A stretch of DNA of 64,000 nt from Streptomyces actinomycinicus. Its GTDB lineage: Bacteria; Actinomycetota; Actinomycetes; Streptomycetales; Streptomycetaceae. The notes under the pieces are model-generated. The model made no database searches. It saw only the letters and a list, made by a program, of their open reading frames with translations, and was not told the origin of the DNA. Below are positions 50,595-60,301 of the stretch, in pieces. Numbering within the stretch: position 1 is the first letter of the stretch; each line of letters opens with the position of its first letter. Made by a program: the position numbers and the translations under genes. The stretch is taken from positions 124,001 to 188,000 of the forward strand of contig NZ_JAERRK010000013.1 in assembly GCF_016741775.1 (NCBI RefSeq), in the 5' to 3' direction.

Positions 50595-51692
50595 CTAGAG
50601 GCCCCGGCCCTGCTCGTACGCCCTCAGCTGCTCGGCGCTGATCATGCCGGTGTCGAAGAGGCTGGTCTCGTCGAGGGCGTAGCCCTGCTGGGCCTGGGGC
50701 TGGTGCGGCTGCTGGTGGGCCTGCTGCGGGTCGTAGGCGGCCTGCTGGGGGTCGTAGGAGCCCTGGTAGGCGTAGGGGTCGGCCTGCTGGTAGCCGTACG
50801 GGTCCTGCTGCGGCGCGTAGTCCGGCTGCTGCGGGAAGCCCGCGTAGGGGTCCGGCTGCTGCTGGAGGGGGGCACCTGCCGCCGGAGCGTAACCGGAGGC
50901 GGGGGCGTAGGCGGGCTGCGGCTCGTACGAGGGCTGCGCGGGCTCCGGCTGCCGCCGGTCCGTGCGGTCGCTGTCCGCGAGGGCCGCGAGGTCGGCGAGG
51001 TAGTCGGCGTCGCTGGAGTGCTGGAAGGTCGTGGTGTCGTCGGCGAGGGCGCCGAGGTCGTCGGTGGCGATCCGGCCGTGCAGCTTCTGCCGGCCCCGGC
51101 CGACGGCCTCCAGGGTCTTGGCGAGGACCGCCTCGAAGGCGCCGAGCTTGGCGTCGACGTAGGCGTCGGCGTTGTGCCGCAGGGTCTCGGGGTCCTGGCT
51201 GCGCTCGGGGGCGTCCTCGTCCTCGTAGCCGTTCTCGTCGAGGCCGGGTCCGGTGCCGAGGAGCTTCTCGCGGCCGCGGCCGACCGAGCCGAGGGTCTTG
51301 GTGAGGACGACCTCGAAGTTGGCGAGCTTGGAGTCGACGTAGTCGTCGGCCTCGGCACGGATCTCCTCGGCCTCCGTGCGGGCCTCGGCGAGGATGCGGT
51401 CGGCCTCGGTCTGGGAGCGGCGGGCGATCTCGGTGTCGGAGATCAGCGAGCCGCGCTGGGCGTGCGCGTTCTCGATGATCCGCTCGGCCTCCTGCCGGGC
51501 CTGCTCGACCATCTGCTCACGGCCGCCGATCAGCTCCTGCGCCTGCGCGAGGGAGCCGGGCAGGGCCTGGCGCACCTCTTCGAGCATCGCGAGCAGCTCG
51601 GCGCGGTTGACCACGCACGACGCCGACATGGGCATGGACCGGGCGCCGGAGACCGTGGAGACGATCTCGTCGAGCTTCTTCTGCACGTCCAC
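50595..51692 (-). CDS. DivIVA-like coiled-coil protein with Pro/Gln-rich tail
   Basis: A 365-residue protein. The N-terminal ~150 residues are coiled coil (ELIGGREQMVEQARQEAERI, RSQTEADRILAEARTEAEEI), resembling Wag31/DivIVA and ATP synthase b helices. A repeated segment follows twice: DDYVDSKLANFEVVLTKTLG and ADAYVDAKLGAFEAVLAKTL, each leading to a VGRGR motif. The last ~110 residues are Tyr/Pro/Gln repeats (DPYGYQQADPYAYQ). It is likely a membrane-curvature or cytoskeleton-associated protein; I recall a homologue at this place in S. coelicolor, function unproven. Confidence 0.85.
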   Translation of the reverse strand: MDVQKKLDEIVSTVSGARSMPMSASCVVNRAELLAMLEEVRQALPGSLAQAQELIGGREQMVEQARQEAERIIENAHAQRGSLISDTEIARRSQTEADRILAEARTEAEEIRAEADDYVDSKLANFEVVLTKTLGSVGRGREKLLGTGPGLDENGYEDEDAPERSQDPETLRHNADAYVDAKLGAFEAVLAKTLEAVGRGRQKLHGRIATDDLGALADDTTTFQHSSDADYLADLAALADSDRTDRRQPEPAQPSYEPQPAYAPASGYAPAAGAPLQQQPDPYAGFPQQPDYAPQQDPYGYQQADPYAYQGSYDPQQAAYDPQQAHQQPHQPQAQQGYALDETSLFDTGMISAEQLRAYEQGRGL

Positions 51693-51749
51693 CTGTGCTC
51701 GCCACTCTCTACAGCCGGGTTGGAGACGGACGGGACGACTGTAGCCCTA

Positions 51750-52229
51750 TCAGTCCTTGGCGAGACGCTTGTTCAGCGCCTCCAGGACCTGGGCGGGTAC
51801 CAGGTGCGAGACGTCGCCGCCCCAGGCCGCGACCTCCTTGACGAGGGACGAGGAGAGGAAGCTGTAGGTGGGGTTGGTGGGCACGAACAGCGTTTCGACG
51901 CCGGTGAGGCCGATGTTCATCTGGGCCATCTGGAGTTCGTAGTCGAAGTCGCTGACGGCGCGCAGGCCCTTGACGATGGCCGGGATGTCGCGCTGCTTGC
52001 AGAAGTCGACGAGGAGGCCGTGGAAGGCCTCCACGCGGACGTTGGCGTACTCGGAGGTGACCTCGCGGATCAGCCCGATCCGCTCCTCGATCTCGAACAG
52101 GCCCTTCTTGGACTTGTTGATCATCACCGCGACGTAGACCTCGTCGTAGAGACGGGCGGCCCGGGCGATGATGTCGAGATGTCCGTTGGTGATCGGGTCG
52201 AACGACCCGGGACAGACGGCGCGGCGCAC
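51750..52229 (-). CDS. coaD: phosphopantetheine adenylyltransferase
   Basis: A 159-residue enzyme of CoA synthesis that adenylylates 4'-phosphopantetheine. The GTG at 52229 (VRRAVCPGSFDPITNGHLDI) has GAGGGA six bases upstream and gives the standard length; an ATG ten codons upstream is less likely. The nucleotidyltransferase motifs GSFDPITNGH and NPTYSFLSSSLVKEVA are intact. It follows rsmD, a classic pair. Confidence 0.97.
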   Translation of the reverse strand: MRRAVCPGSFDPITNGHLDIIARAARLYDEVYVAVMINKSKKGLFEIEERIGLIREVTSEYANVRVEAFHGLLVDFCKQRDIPAIVKGLRAVSDFDYELQMAQMNIGLTGVETLFVPTNPTYSFLSSSLVKEVAAWGGDVSHLVPAQVLEALNKRLAKD

Positions 52230-52255
52230 TTGTGATCCCTCGCTCTCCGGTCCGG

Positions 52256-52843
52256 TCATCGTGCGTCTTCGCACGTAGAGGCGGCGCGACCGTACCAAAA
52301 CGTTCCCTCGCCGTAACGACGGGACCGGATCGCCTCGAAGCCGTCCGGCCAGTGGAATTCGCCGCCTCTGGTGCTGCGCTCCACGGTGACGAGCGCTTGC
52401 TCAGCGAGCCAGCGTTCCGTGCGGAGTGTGAGGAGAATCTCGCGAAGATCGTCGTCCGTGACGGCGTACGGCGGGTCGAGGAAGACCAGGTCGTACGGCT
52501 CGGCCGGGGGCGCGCTCCGGATGACTTGTTCCGCTTTGCCCGCACGCACTTCGGCGCCGGGCAGGCCGAGGTTCTTCACGTTCTCCCGGACGGTCCTCGC
52601 CGCGCGGGAGTCGGCCTCGACGAGGAGGGTGTGGCTCGCGCCCCGGGACAGGGCCTCCAGGCCCACGGCTCCGGAACCGGCGTAGAGGTCCAGGACCCGC
52701 TCGCCCGCCAGTGGACCGCCCAGCAACGACTGCCAGGTGGAGAAGAGGCCCTCGCGTGCGCGGTCGGAGGTCGGCCGGGTGCCGGTGCCGGGCGGTACCG
52801 AGAGGCGGCGTCCGCCTGCCGTGCCGGCGATCACGCGGGTCAT
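52256..52843 (-). CDS. rsmD: 16S rRNA (guanine-966 N2)-methyltransferase
   Basis: A 195-residue class I methyltransferase that modifies G966 of 16S rRNA. It starts MTRVIAGTAGGRRLSVPPGT, the SAM site is VLDLYAGSGAVGLEALSRGA, and the catalytic motif DPPY is present (VFLDPPYAVTDDD). The frame is open far upstream over recG, but only this region has homology. It lies 26 bp before coaD. Confidence 0.96.
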   Translation of the reverse strand: MTRVIAGTAGGRRLSVPPGTGTRPTSDRAREGLFSTWQSLLGGPLAGERVLDLYAGSGAVGLEALSRGASHTLLVEADSRAARTVRENVKNLGLPGAEVRAGKAEQVIRSAPPAEPYDLVFLDPPYAVTDDDLREILLTLRTERWLAEQALVTVERSTRGGEFHWPDGFEAIRSRRYGEGTFWYGRAASTCEDAR

Positions 52844-52962
52844 TTCGGGTCCTTCTTCGTGGGCGTCTTCACGGTTCAGTCTGGCAGGCCGGACGGGGTG
52901 GGTGCGTGACCACGGTCGGCCGCCGGGCCGGCCTCCCGGCCGGTCGCGCGGTTCCCCCGCCT

Positions 52963-53025
52963 CTTCGGGCGCGCTCGGTCTCAGCCTGCGGTTGCCCGCC
53001 CCTTCGGGCGCGCTCGGTCTCAGCC
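52963..53025. repeat. 24-bp direct repeat carrying the recG stop codon
   Basis: CTTCGGGCGCGCTCGGTCTC plus AGCC occurs at 52963-52986 and again at 53002-53025, 39 bp apart. The second copy includes the recG stop codon; the first lies in the 3' untranslated region toward rsmD. The flanks (GCGGTT-CCCGCC) are also similar. Confidence 0.9.
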
Positions 53026-55224
53026 CTTGTCCAGGTACTGCTCCCGCTCCTCGTCCAGGAGGGCGTCCAGGGCCGTGCGCAGGGCGGGGAGGTGTTCCAG
53101 TTCGGGATCGGCCGCCACCACCGCCGCCGCCTCCCCTCTCGCTTCCGCGATGATCTCCTCGTCCTCGATGACCGCCAGGACCCGCAGGCTGGTGCGGGCG
53201 CCGGACTGGGCCTGGCCGAGGACGTCGCCCTCGCGGCGCTGCTCGAGGTCGATGCGGGAGAGTTCGAAGCCGTCCAGGGTGGAGGCGACCGCGTTCAGGC
53301 GCTGGCGGGCCGCGCTGGCCTCGGGCATCTCGCTGACCAGGAGGCAGAGTCCGGGGGCGGAGCCACGGCCTACCCGGCCGCGCAGCTGGTGGAGCTGGGA
53401 GACACCGAAGCGGTCGGCGTCCATGATGACCATGACCGTGGCGTTGGGGACGTTGACGCCGACCTCGATGACGGTGGTGGCGACCAGGACGTCCGTCTCG
53501 CCGGCTGCGAAGCGGCGCATCACCGCGTCCTTGTCGTCGGGGTGCATACGGCCGTGCAGGACCTCGACCTTCAGGCCCTTCAGCGGGCCGCGGCCCAGCT
53601 GGTCGGCCACCTCCAGCACGGCCAGCGGCGGGCGCTTCTCCGCCTCGTCCTCGGGCGACTTCTTCCTGGCCCTGCCGGGGTCGTCCTCCTCGTCGCCGAT
53701 GCGCGGGCAGACGACGTAGGCCTGGTGGCCGTTCTCCGCCTCCTCGCGCACCCGCTCCCAGGCGCGGGCCAGGAAGTGGGGCTTGTCGGCGGCCGGGACG
53801 ACATGGCTGGCGATCGGGGACCGGCCTGCCGGGAGCTGGTCCAGGACCGAGGTCTCCAGGTCGCCGAAGACCGTCATGGCGACCGTGCGCGGGATCGGGG
53901 TCGCCGTCATGACGAGGAGGTGCGGGGGCTGTTTGCCCTTGCCGCGCAGGGCGTCGCGCTGCTCCACGCCGAAGCGGTGCTGTTCGTCGACCACGACCAG
54001 GCCGAGGTCGTGGAACTGGACCTTGTCCTCGATCAGGGCGTGCGTGCCGATGACGAGGCCGGCCTCGCCGGTGGCCAGGTCGAGCAGGGCCTGGCGGCGG
54101 GCCGCCGTGCCCATCGAGCCGGTGAGCAGCACCACCTTCGTGGCGTGCTCGGCGCCGCCCAGCAGGCCGGCCTCGGCCAGCTCGCCCATCATCTCGGTGA
54201 CCGACCGGTGGTGCTGCTGGGCGAGGACCTCGGTGGGCGCGAGCAGGGCCGCCTGGCCGCCCGCGTCGACCACGGCGAGCATCGCGCGCAGGGCCACCAG
54301 GGTCTTGCCGGATCCCACCTCGCCCTGGAGCAGGCGGTGCATCGGGTGGGCGGTGGCGAGGTCGTCGAAGATCTCGCGGGAGACCTTCTGCTGGCCCTCG
54401 GTGAGGGTGAAGGGGAGGCGGTCGTCGAAGGCCGTCAGGATGCCGTCCGGCCTGGGGCTGCGGGGGACGGCCGGGAGCTGGGCGTCGGCGTGCCGGCGGC
54501 GGGCCAGGGCGACCTGGAGGACGAAGGCCTCGTCCCACTTCAGGCGGGCGCGGGCGTCGGCGATGTCGGCCTTGGTGTGCGGGCGGTGGATCTTGAGCAG
54601 TGCCTCGGGGAGGGTGACCAGGCCGCGGCCCTCGCGCAGGGAGTCCGGGAGGGGGTCGAGGGCCTCCTGGGCGCTGGGCAGGACCGTCTGGACCGCCTTG
54701 CCGATCTTCCAGGACTCCAGCTTGGCCGTGGCGGGGTAGAGGGGGATCAGGGCGCCGGCCCAGGTCTCCACGGACTCGCCGCCGTCGCCGTGGAGCAACT
54801 CGTACGCCGGGTGGGCGAGTTGCAGACGGCGGTTGAAGACGGAGACCTTGCCGGCGAACATCGCGCGGGTGCCCGGGAGCAGCTCCTTGTGCGGCTTGTG
54901 GACGCCGTTGCCGAAGAAGACCAGCTGGAGCCGGCCGCTGCCGTCGGTGATGGTCACCTCGAGGCGCTGGCCCTTGCCGCGCGGGGCCTTGGCCGAGGCG
55001 AAGGTGTGCAGGCGGGCGTCGGCGACCTGGGCGACCACCGTGACGTGCTCGTCCATGGGCAGGTCGGCGAGGTGGGTGAGCTGGCCCCGCTCCTCGTATC
55101 TGCGCGGGTAGTGGTGGAGCAGGTCACCGACGGTGTGCAGGCCGAGGTGCTCGGCCATCACCTTCGCGGTGGCGGGGCCGAGCACCTTCTTGAGCGGTTC
55201 TTGCAGTGCGGGCACGAGATCCAT
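53020..55224 (-). CDS. recG: ATP-dependent DNA helicase RecG
   Basis: A 734-residue branch-migration helicase that remodels stalled forks. It starts MDLVPALQEPLKKVLGPATA. The wedge/OB domain is followed by Walker A GEVGSGKTLVALRAM, the DEQH box VVVDEQHRFGVEQRDAL, motif III VMTATPIPRTVAMT, and motif VI QLRGRVGRGSAPGLCLL. A charged insert (RARKKSPEDEAEKRP) lies in the second helicase domain. Its stop falls in a direct repeat. Confidence 0.96.
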   Translation of the reverse strand: MDLVPALQEPLKKVLGPATAKVMAEHLGLHTVGDLLHHYPRRYEERGQLTHLADLPMDEHVTVVAQVADARLHTFASAKAPRGKGQRLEVTITDGSGRLQLVFFGNGVHKPHKELLPGTRAMFAGKVSVFNRRLQLAHPAYELLHGDGGESVETWAGALIPLYPATAKLESWKIGKAVQTVLPSAQEALDPLPDSLREGRGLVTLPEALLKIHRPHTKADIADARARLKWDEAFVLQVALARRRHADAQLPAVPRSPRPDGILTAFDDRLPFTLTEGQQKVSREIFDDLATAHPMHRLLQGEVGSGKTLVALRAMLAVVDAGGQAALLAPTEVLAQQHHRSVTEMMGELAEAGLLGGAEHATKVVLLTGSMGTAARRQALLDLATGEAGLVIGTHALIEDKVQFHDLGLVVVDEQHRFGVEQRDALRGKGKQPPHLLVMTATPIPRTVAMTVFGDLETSVLDQLPAGRSPIASHVVPAADKPHFLARAWERVREEAENGHQAYVVCPRIGDEEDDPGRARKKSPEDEAEKRPPLAVLEVADQLGRGPLKGLKVEVLHGRMHPDDKDAVMRRFAAGETDVLVATTVIEVGVNVPNATVMVIMDADRFGVSQLHQLRGRVGRGSAPGLCLLVSEMPEASAARQRLNAVASTLDGFELSRIDLEQRREGDVLGQAQSGARTSLRVLAVIEDEEIIAEARGEAAAVVAADPELEHLPALRTALDALLDEEREQYLDKG

Positions 55225-55327
55225 TGCACACCACGCCACTGACAATGCCGTAGACGCCGCCCTGCGGGTTCGGCCACGGCCGCTGCGCGGGTTCCGCCCG
55301 AGGCGCCGTAAAAATCGCGGAAACTCC

Positions 55328-55356
55328 TGGTCAGGTGGGCTGTTCCGCTCTAGGAT
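55328..55356 (+). promoter_or_regulatory. possible promoter of the HSP90-TPR operon
   Basis: TGGTCA (55328-55333) and TAGGAT (55351-55356) are 17 bp apart, a fair SigA-type match, 84 bp upstream of the HSP90-like gene in the 215-bp gap divergent from recG. No heat-shock element such as a CIRCE repeat was seen in this gap. Confidence 0.35.
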
Positions 55357-55439
55357 GACGCGCTCCGGCCATCCTTCGCGGTCACCGCCCGTCCGGGACC
55401 GCCCGACCCCGCGCCGCCCGCACTCCCCCCTCCGGCGCA

Positions 55440-57284
55440 GTGACGATGGACTCCCAGACCTCACAGTCATCCCAGGCATCCCAGTCGCCTCACCCACCTC
55501 ATACGTTCCAGGTCGACCTGCGCGGTCTGGTGGACCTGCTCTCCCATCACCTCTACTCCAGCCCGAAGGTCTATCTGCGGGAGCTGCTGCAGAACGCCGT
55601 GGACGCCGTCACCGCCCGGCGGGCCACGCAGCCCGGCGCCCCCGCGCGGATCCGGCTGCACGCGGCGGACGGCGGGCTGCGGGTGGAGGACAGCGGCGTC
55701 GGGCTCACCGAGTCGGACGTGCACAGTCTGCTGGCGACCATCGGCCGCAGCTCCAAGCGGGCCGAGGGCCTGCAGGAGGTCCGTTCGGAGTTCCTCGGCC
55801 AGTTCGGCATCGGGCTGCTGGCCTGCTTCGTGGTCGCCGAGCGGATCCGGGTGGTCAGCCGCAGCGCCCGTACACCGGACGCCCCGCCGGTGGAGTGGAC
55901 GGCCCGCGACGACGGCTCGTACACCGTGCGTACGCTGCCCGCCGCGGAGCGGCCCGAACCGGGCACGACCGTGTACCTGACGGCGCGGGCCGGGGCGGCC
56001 GAGTGGCTGGCGCCCGAGCGGGTCCGCGCCCTGGCCCGGGACTTCGGCTCCCTGCTGCCGTACGACGTCCGGGTCGGCGAGGAGCCGGTCACCGATCTGC
56101 CCGCGCCCTGGGACCGGGTCCATCCGAGTCCCGCCGGCCGCAGGGTGGCGCTGGCCCGGCACTGCCACGAGCTGTTCGGGTTCACCCCGCTGGACTCGAT
56201 CGACCTGGACGTGCCGCTGGCCGGGATCCGCGGGGTGGCGTACGTGCTGCCGGCGGCGGTCAGCCCGGCCCAGCGGGCGACCCACCGGGTGCACCTGAAG
56301 GGCATGCTGCTGACCGAGCGGGCCGAACAGATCCTGCCGGACTGGGCGTTCTTCGTGCGCTGCGTGCTGGACACGGACAGTCTGCGGCCCACTGCCTCGC
56401 GGGAGTCGCTGTACGAGGACGAGACGCTCGCCGCCGTGCGCGAGGCGCTCGGCGAACGGATCCGGTCCTGGCTGACCGGGCTCGCGGCCGGTGATCCGGA
56501 GCGTCTGTCGGCCTTCCTGGCCGTGCACCACCTGGGCGTGAAGTCCCTCGCCCGGCACGACCGGGAGATGCTGCGCACGATGCTGCCGTGGCTGCCGTTC
56601 GAGACGACCGACGGGCAGCTGTCCCTTGAGGAGTTCGCGCAGCGCCACCCGGTGGTGCACTTCACGCGGACGGTCGAGGAGTACCGGCAGGTCGCGCCGA
56701 TCGCCGCGGCGCAGGGCGTCGGCGTGGTCAACGGCGGCTACACGTACGACAGCGAGCTGGTGGAGGCGCTGCCGCGGGTGCGGCCGGGGACGGTGGTCGC
56801 CGAGCTGGACGCGGACACCGTGACCGCGCACCTGGACGCCGTCGACCCGGCCGAGGAGCTGGCGCTGTCCGGGTTCCTGGCCGCCGCGCGGGACCGGCTC
56901 GACCCGCTGGGCTGTGACGTCGTCCTGCGGGCCTTCCATCCGCTGTCCGTGCCCGCGCTGCACCTGGACGACCGGGCCGCCCGGCACGAGCACGCCCGCG
57001 CGGCGGCCGAGGAGCGGGCCGACGACCTGTGGGCGGGCATCCTGGGCTCGCTGCGCGGCAGCGCCCCGCGGGCGCGGCTGGTGCTCAACCAGCTCAACCC
57101 GCTGATCCGGCGAATCGGTTCGCTCCGGGACCCGGAGCTGATCGGCACCGCGACCGAGTCGCTGTACGGGCAGGCCCTGCTGATGGCGCAGCGCCCGCTG
57201 CGGCCGGCCGACTCGGCGCTGCTCAACCGGGCGTTCATCGGGCTGCTCGAGTGGGCGACCCTTGGCGAGGGGGACGGACGATGA
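55440..57284 (+). CDS. HSP90/HtpG-like GHKL ATPase
   Basis: A 614-residue chaperone-type ATPase. GHKL motifs: the N-box YLRELLQNAVDAVTARRA with Glu and Asn, G1 VEDSGVGLTESDV, and G2 LGQFGIGLLACFVVAERI. A middle domain with GVAYVLPAAVSPAQR and HRVHLKGMLLTERAEQ matches HtpG (RxRxxxxGxxL). The C-terminal part is shorter and diverged, without an evident dimerisation tail like E. coli HtpG. GTG at 55440 or ATG at 55446 may start it. It overlaps the TPR gene by four bases (ATGA), so the products probably work together. Confidence 0.88.
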   Translation: MTMDSQTSQSSQASQSPHPPHTFQVDLRGLVDLLSHHLYSSPKVYLRELLQNAVDAVTARRATQPGAPARIRLHAADGGLRVEDSGVGLTESDVHSLLATIGRSSKRAEGLQEVRSEFLGQFGIGLLACFVVAERIRVVSRSARTPDAPPVEWTARDDGSYTVRTLPAAERPEPGTTVYLTARAGAAEWLAPERVRALARDFGSLLPYDVRVGEEPVTDLPAPWDRVHPSPAGRRVALARHCHELFGFTPLDSIDLDVPLAGIRGVAYVLPAAVSPAQRATHRVHLKGMLLTERAEQILPDWAFFVRCVLDTDSLRPTASRESLYEDETLAAVREALGERIRSWLTGLAAGDPERLSAFLAVHHLGVKSLARHDREMLRTMLPWLPFETTDGQLSLEEFAQRHPVVHFTRTVEEYRQVAPIAAAQGVGVVNGGYTYDSELVEALPRVRPGTVVAELDADTVTAHLDAVDPAEELALSGFLAAARDRLDPLGCDVVLRAFHPLSVPALHLDDRAARHEHARAAAEERADDLWAGILGSLRGSAPRARLVLNQLNPLIRRIGSLRDPELIGTATESLYGQALLMAQRPLRPADSALLNRAFIGLLEWATLGEGDGR

Positions 57285-60264
57285 GTGGGATCACGGACTT
57301 CGACGCGCTGCGCCGGGCGCTGGCGGAGAACTCCGAGCAGCCGGAGGGCCCGGCCCGCAACGCGCGCGCGGAGCGACTGCTCGCCGAGGCGGAGAAGCTG
57401 GACGTCCCGCTCGCCGTGATCGAGGCGCTCGGGCACCAGCTGAAGGTCTACAACTACAGCTCCGAGAAGGACAAGATGTTCGTCCCGTTCGCGCGGCTGC
57501 TGCGCATGTGGGACGAACGGCCCGGCGACTTCGACGAGTACGAGACGCACTCGCTGCACTGGGTCTTCAAGTGGATGTCGGCGGGCATGCTGGACCAGCC
57601 GCACATCCCGCTCGCCTCGATCGAGCAGTGGCTCGGCGAGATGGAGCGCCGCTACCGGCTCGCCGGGCACTCCGAACGGGCGGTGCGCAGCGCCGAGTTC
57701 AGTGTGGCCGCGCACCTCGGGGACCTGGCGCGGGCGGAGCGTGCGTACGCCGCGTGGCTGGCCGCCGACCGGGACCGGATGGCCGACTGCCACGCCTGTG
57801 AGCTGCACGGGCAGGGCACCTGGCAGGTCAGGTGCGGCCGGGACGCGGACGCCCTGGAGCTGTGGCGGCCGGTGCTGGAGGGCGAGTTCGCCTGCGCGCA
57901 CGAACCGCACACCGTCCTCGCGTCCTCGCTGGCCCCGCTGCTGCGGCTCGGCCGCGTGGACGAGGCCCGGGCCCACCATCTGCGCGGCTTCCGGCTGGTC
58001 CGCCCCCTGGAGAGCATGCGGAGCGCGTACGCCGACCACGTGGAGTTCTGCGCGCTGACCGGGAACGAGGCCCGCGGCCTGGAGCTGCTGGCCGAGCGGC
58101 CGGCGTACTTCACGGACACCGGGCATCCGCGCAGCCGGCTCGACTTCCTGGCCGTGGTGACCCTGCTGACGGACCGGCTGACCGGGCTGGGGATGGGTGG
58201 GCAACGGGTGCCGGGGCCCCCGGGGCGGTCGTGGACGGCGGGGGAACTGGCCGCCCACGCGCGCGCGCAGGCGCTGGAACTGGCCGGGCGGTTCGACCGG
58301 CGCAACGGCACCTCGTCCGTCGGCGACCGGGTCCGTGCCCGCATGGACCAGCGGCCGCTGGTGGACCGGCTGCCGCTGGGCGTCCGTACGGTGCGCCCGG
58401 CGGCGGCACCGGCGGCAGCGGCGGCACCGGAGGTCGCTCCGCCGGCGCCGCGGGGCCCCGGCGAGCCCGGCCTGGCCGCCCTGCTGGCCGAGGCGCGCCT
58501 GCTCTCCGACACCCTGCAGCCGCATGCCCTGGAGGCGTGGGCCGCGGTCGCGCGGGCGGCCGAGGGCGCGGAACTGGACGCCCGCGACCGCGCGGAGATC
58601 ACCGACCACGAGGCGATGGCAGGCGGCCCGGAGGGCGTCGGCCTGTTCGAGCGGGCCGCCGCGCTGTACGCCGAGGCGGGCGACCCCGGGGAGGCACTGG
58701 CGGCACGCGCGCGTGGCGCGTACGTCCGTGCCCTGACCGGTGAGGTGGACCCCGCGCTGGCCACGGTCACCGCCCTCTACGACGAGGCGCTCGCCCTGTA
58801 CGCGGCCGGGGCCACTGGGGTGCGGCAGACGGCGGCGGTGGTGATGAGCCGGGCGCGGACCCTGATGCGGAAGGTGCACGAGAGCGCCGAAGGCGCCGGG
58901 GCCGGGCTCGCGGAGGCCGAACAGGCGGTGCGGGAGGTGCTGGCGCTCGTGGACGGGCGGGCCGGGGACGACGTGCGGCTGGCCGCTCGGGCCGCCGAGG
59001 CGCGGGCCATGCTCGCCGAGCTGGCCGGGCGGAACGGGGACGCCGAGCGGGCCGGACAGCTGTTCCGGCGGGCCGCCGCCGAGTACGTGGCCGCCGGACT
59101 GCCGTGGTTCGCGGTGGAGTACGAGGTGCAGGTCGCGGCGCTGGCGCACCAGCTCGGCGATCCGGCCGGGGCGGAGCGGGCACTGCGGGCCGCCCTGGAG
59201 CACGGCGGGCCGTACGTGGAGCCGGTCGGGCGGGCCCAGCTGCACCTCCAGCTGGCCGAGGTGGTCGGCGCCCGCGGAGAGCCCGTGGAGGCCGCGGAGC
59301 ATGCGCTGGAGGCCGCGCACTGGGCCGACGAGGCCGGCGAGAGCGGCACGCTGGGCGCCTGGGCGCGGCAGCAGCTGGGCGGCTTCCTGTTGCGGCAGGG
59401 GCGGTGCGCGGAGGCCGCCGAGGTGCTGGAGTCGGCGCTGCCGGACCTGTCCGCCGAGACGCACGGCGACGGTGCCGTCGTACAGGCCCTGTGGTGGCTC
59501 GGGGACTGCCTGAGCGAGCTGGGTGAGCACCGGGCGGCCGCCGAACGCCGGCTGCAGGCCGCCGGGATCGCCCGGCACTGGCCCGAGCAGCAGGACCACG
59601 CCACGCTCGCCCACCTCGCCGCCGAGTCCCTGAGCAACGCCGGGCTGCTCCAGGAGGCGGACCAGGCGTACGCGCGCGCGGGCGAGCTGTGGCGCTCGCT
59701 GGGCAACCCGGAGTTCCTGGTGCGCTCGCTGCGCGCCCGGGCCTGGCTCGCGCTGCGCGGGGAGGCTGGGGCGGAGGGTGCACGGGAGCTGATGGCGGAC
59801 GCGGTGGCCGTGTGCGAGCGGGCACGGGACACCGCGGCCGATCCGGTGGCCCGGGAGCAGCTCACGTCCGAACTCGGCGGCACCCACCGCCAGTTCGGTG
59901 ACCTGCTGGCCCGCTCGGCGGCCGAGGAGGCCGAGGACGCGGTGATCCAGGCCGCGTTCGAGGCGGCGCTGGTCCAGATGGACCGTGCCGCCGACCTGTT
60001 CGGCACGCTCGGCGCGGACGGACTGCACGACCGCACCGGTGCCGCGCTCGCCGCCGGCTGGCTGGAGACCGACCTGGGCCGCCCCGCCGAGGCGATGGCA
60101 CGCGCGCGTGGCGTGCTCGCGGCCTACGAGGGGGCCGACGACCACGCGCGCGTGGCGTGCTCGCGGCCTACGAGGGGGCCGACGACGCCGACGAGACCGT
60201 CCGCTCCCGCCAGGCGGAGGCCCGCCAGATACTCGATCTCCGGGAACCCACCCCGGACCGATGA
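57281..60264 (+). CDS. large TPR-repeat protein, 3' end frameshifted by a 44-bp duplication
   Basis: About 980 residues of helical repeat. It starts MSGITDFDALRRALAENSEQ, coupled to the HSP90-like gene by an ATGA overlap. Many 34-residue TPR-like units (LRLGRVDEARAHHLRGFRLV, EEAEDAVIQAAFEAALVQMD) fill the protein. A 44-bp tandem duplication at 60099-60186 shifts the frame. With one copy removed the gene would end ADETVRSRQAEARQILDLRE-PTPDR and stop at 60262-60264, just before a terminator. As read, translation leaves this frame and runs antisense over the DAK gene to 62287. It is therefore a probable recent mutation or assembly error. It may be a co-chaperone or scaffold for the HSP90-like ATPase. 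Confidence 0.8.
60099..60186. repeat. 44-bp perfect tandem duplication in the TPR gene
   Basis: The 44-bp unit CACGCGCGCGTGGCGTGCTC followed by GCGGCCTACGAGGGGGCCGACGAC occurs at 60099-60142 and 60143-60186 without a mismatch. Since 44 is not a multiple of three, the second copy puts the rest of the gene out of frame. Perfect identity indicates a recent event. Confidence 0.96.
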
Positions 60265-60271
60265 GCCCGTG

Positions 60272-60300
60272 CCGGGAGGCGCCGCCCCGGTGCCTCCCGG
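60272..60300. terminator. bidirectional terminator between the TPR and DAK genes
   Basis: CCGGGAGGCGCC (60272-60283) pairs with GGTGCCTCCCGG (60289-60300), 12 bp with one G-U pair and a 5-nt loop, placed exactly between the original TPR stop (60264) and the DAK stop (60302). It supports 60264 as the native end of the TPR gene. Confidence 0.85.
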
Positions 60301-60301
60301 G

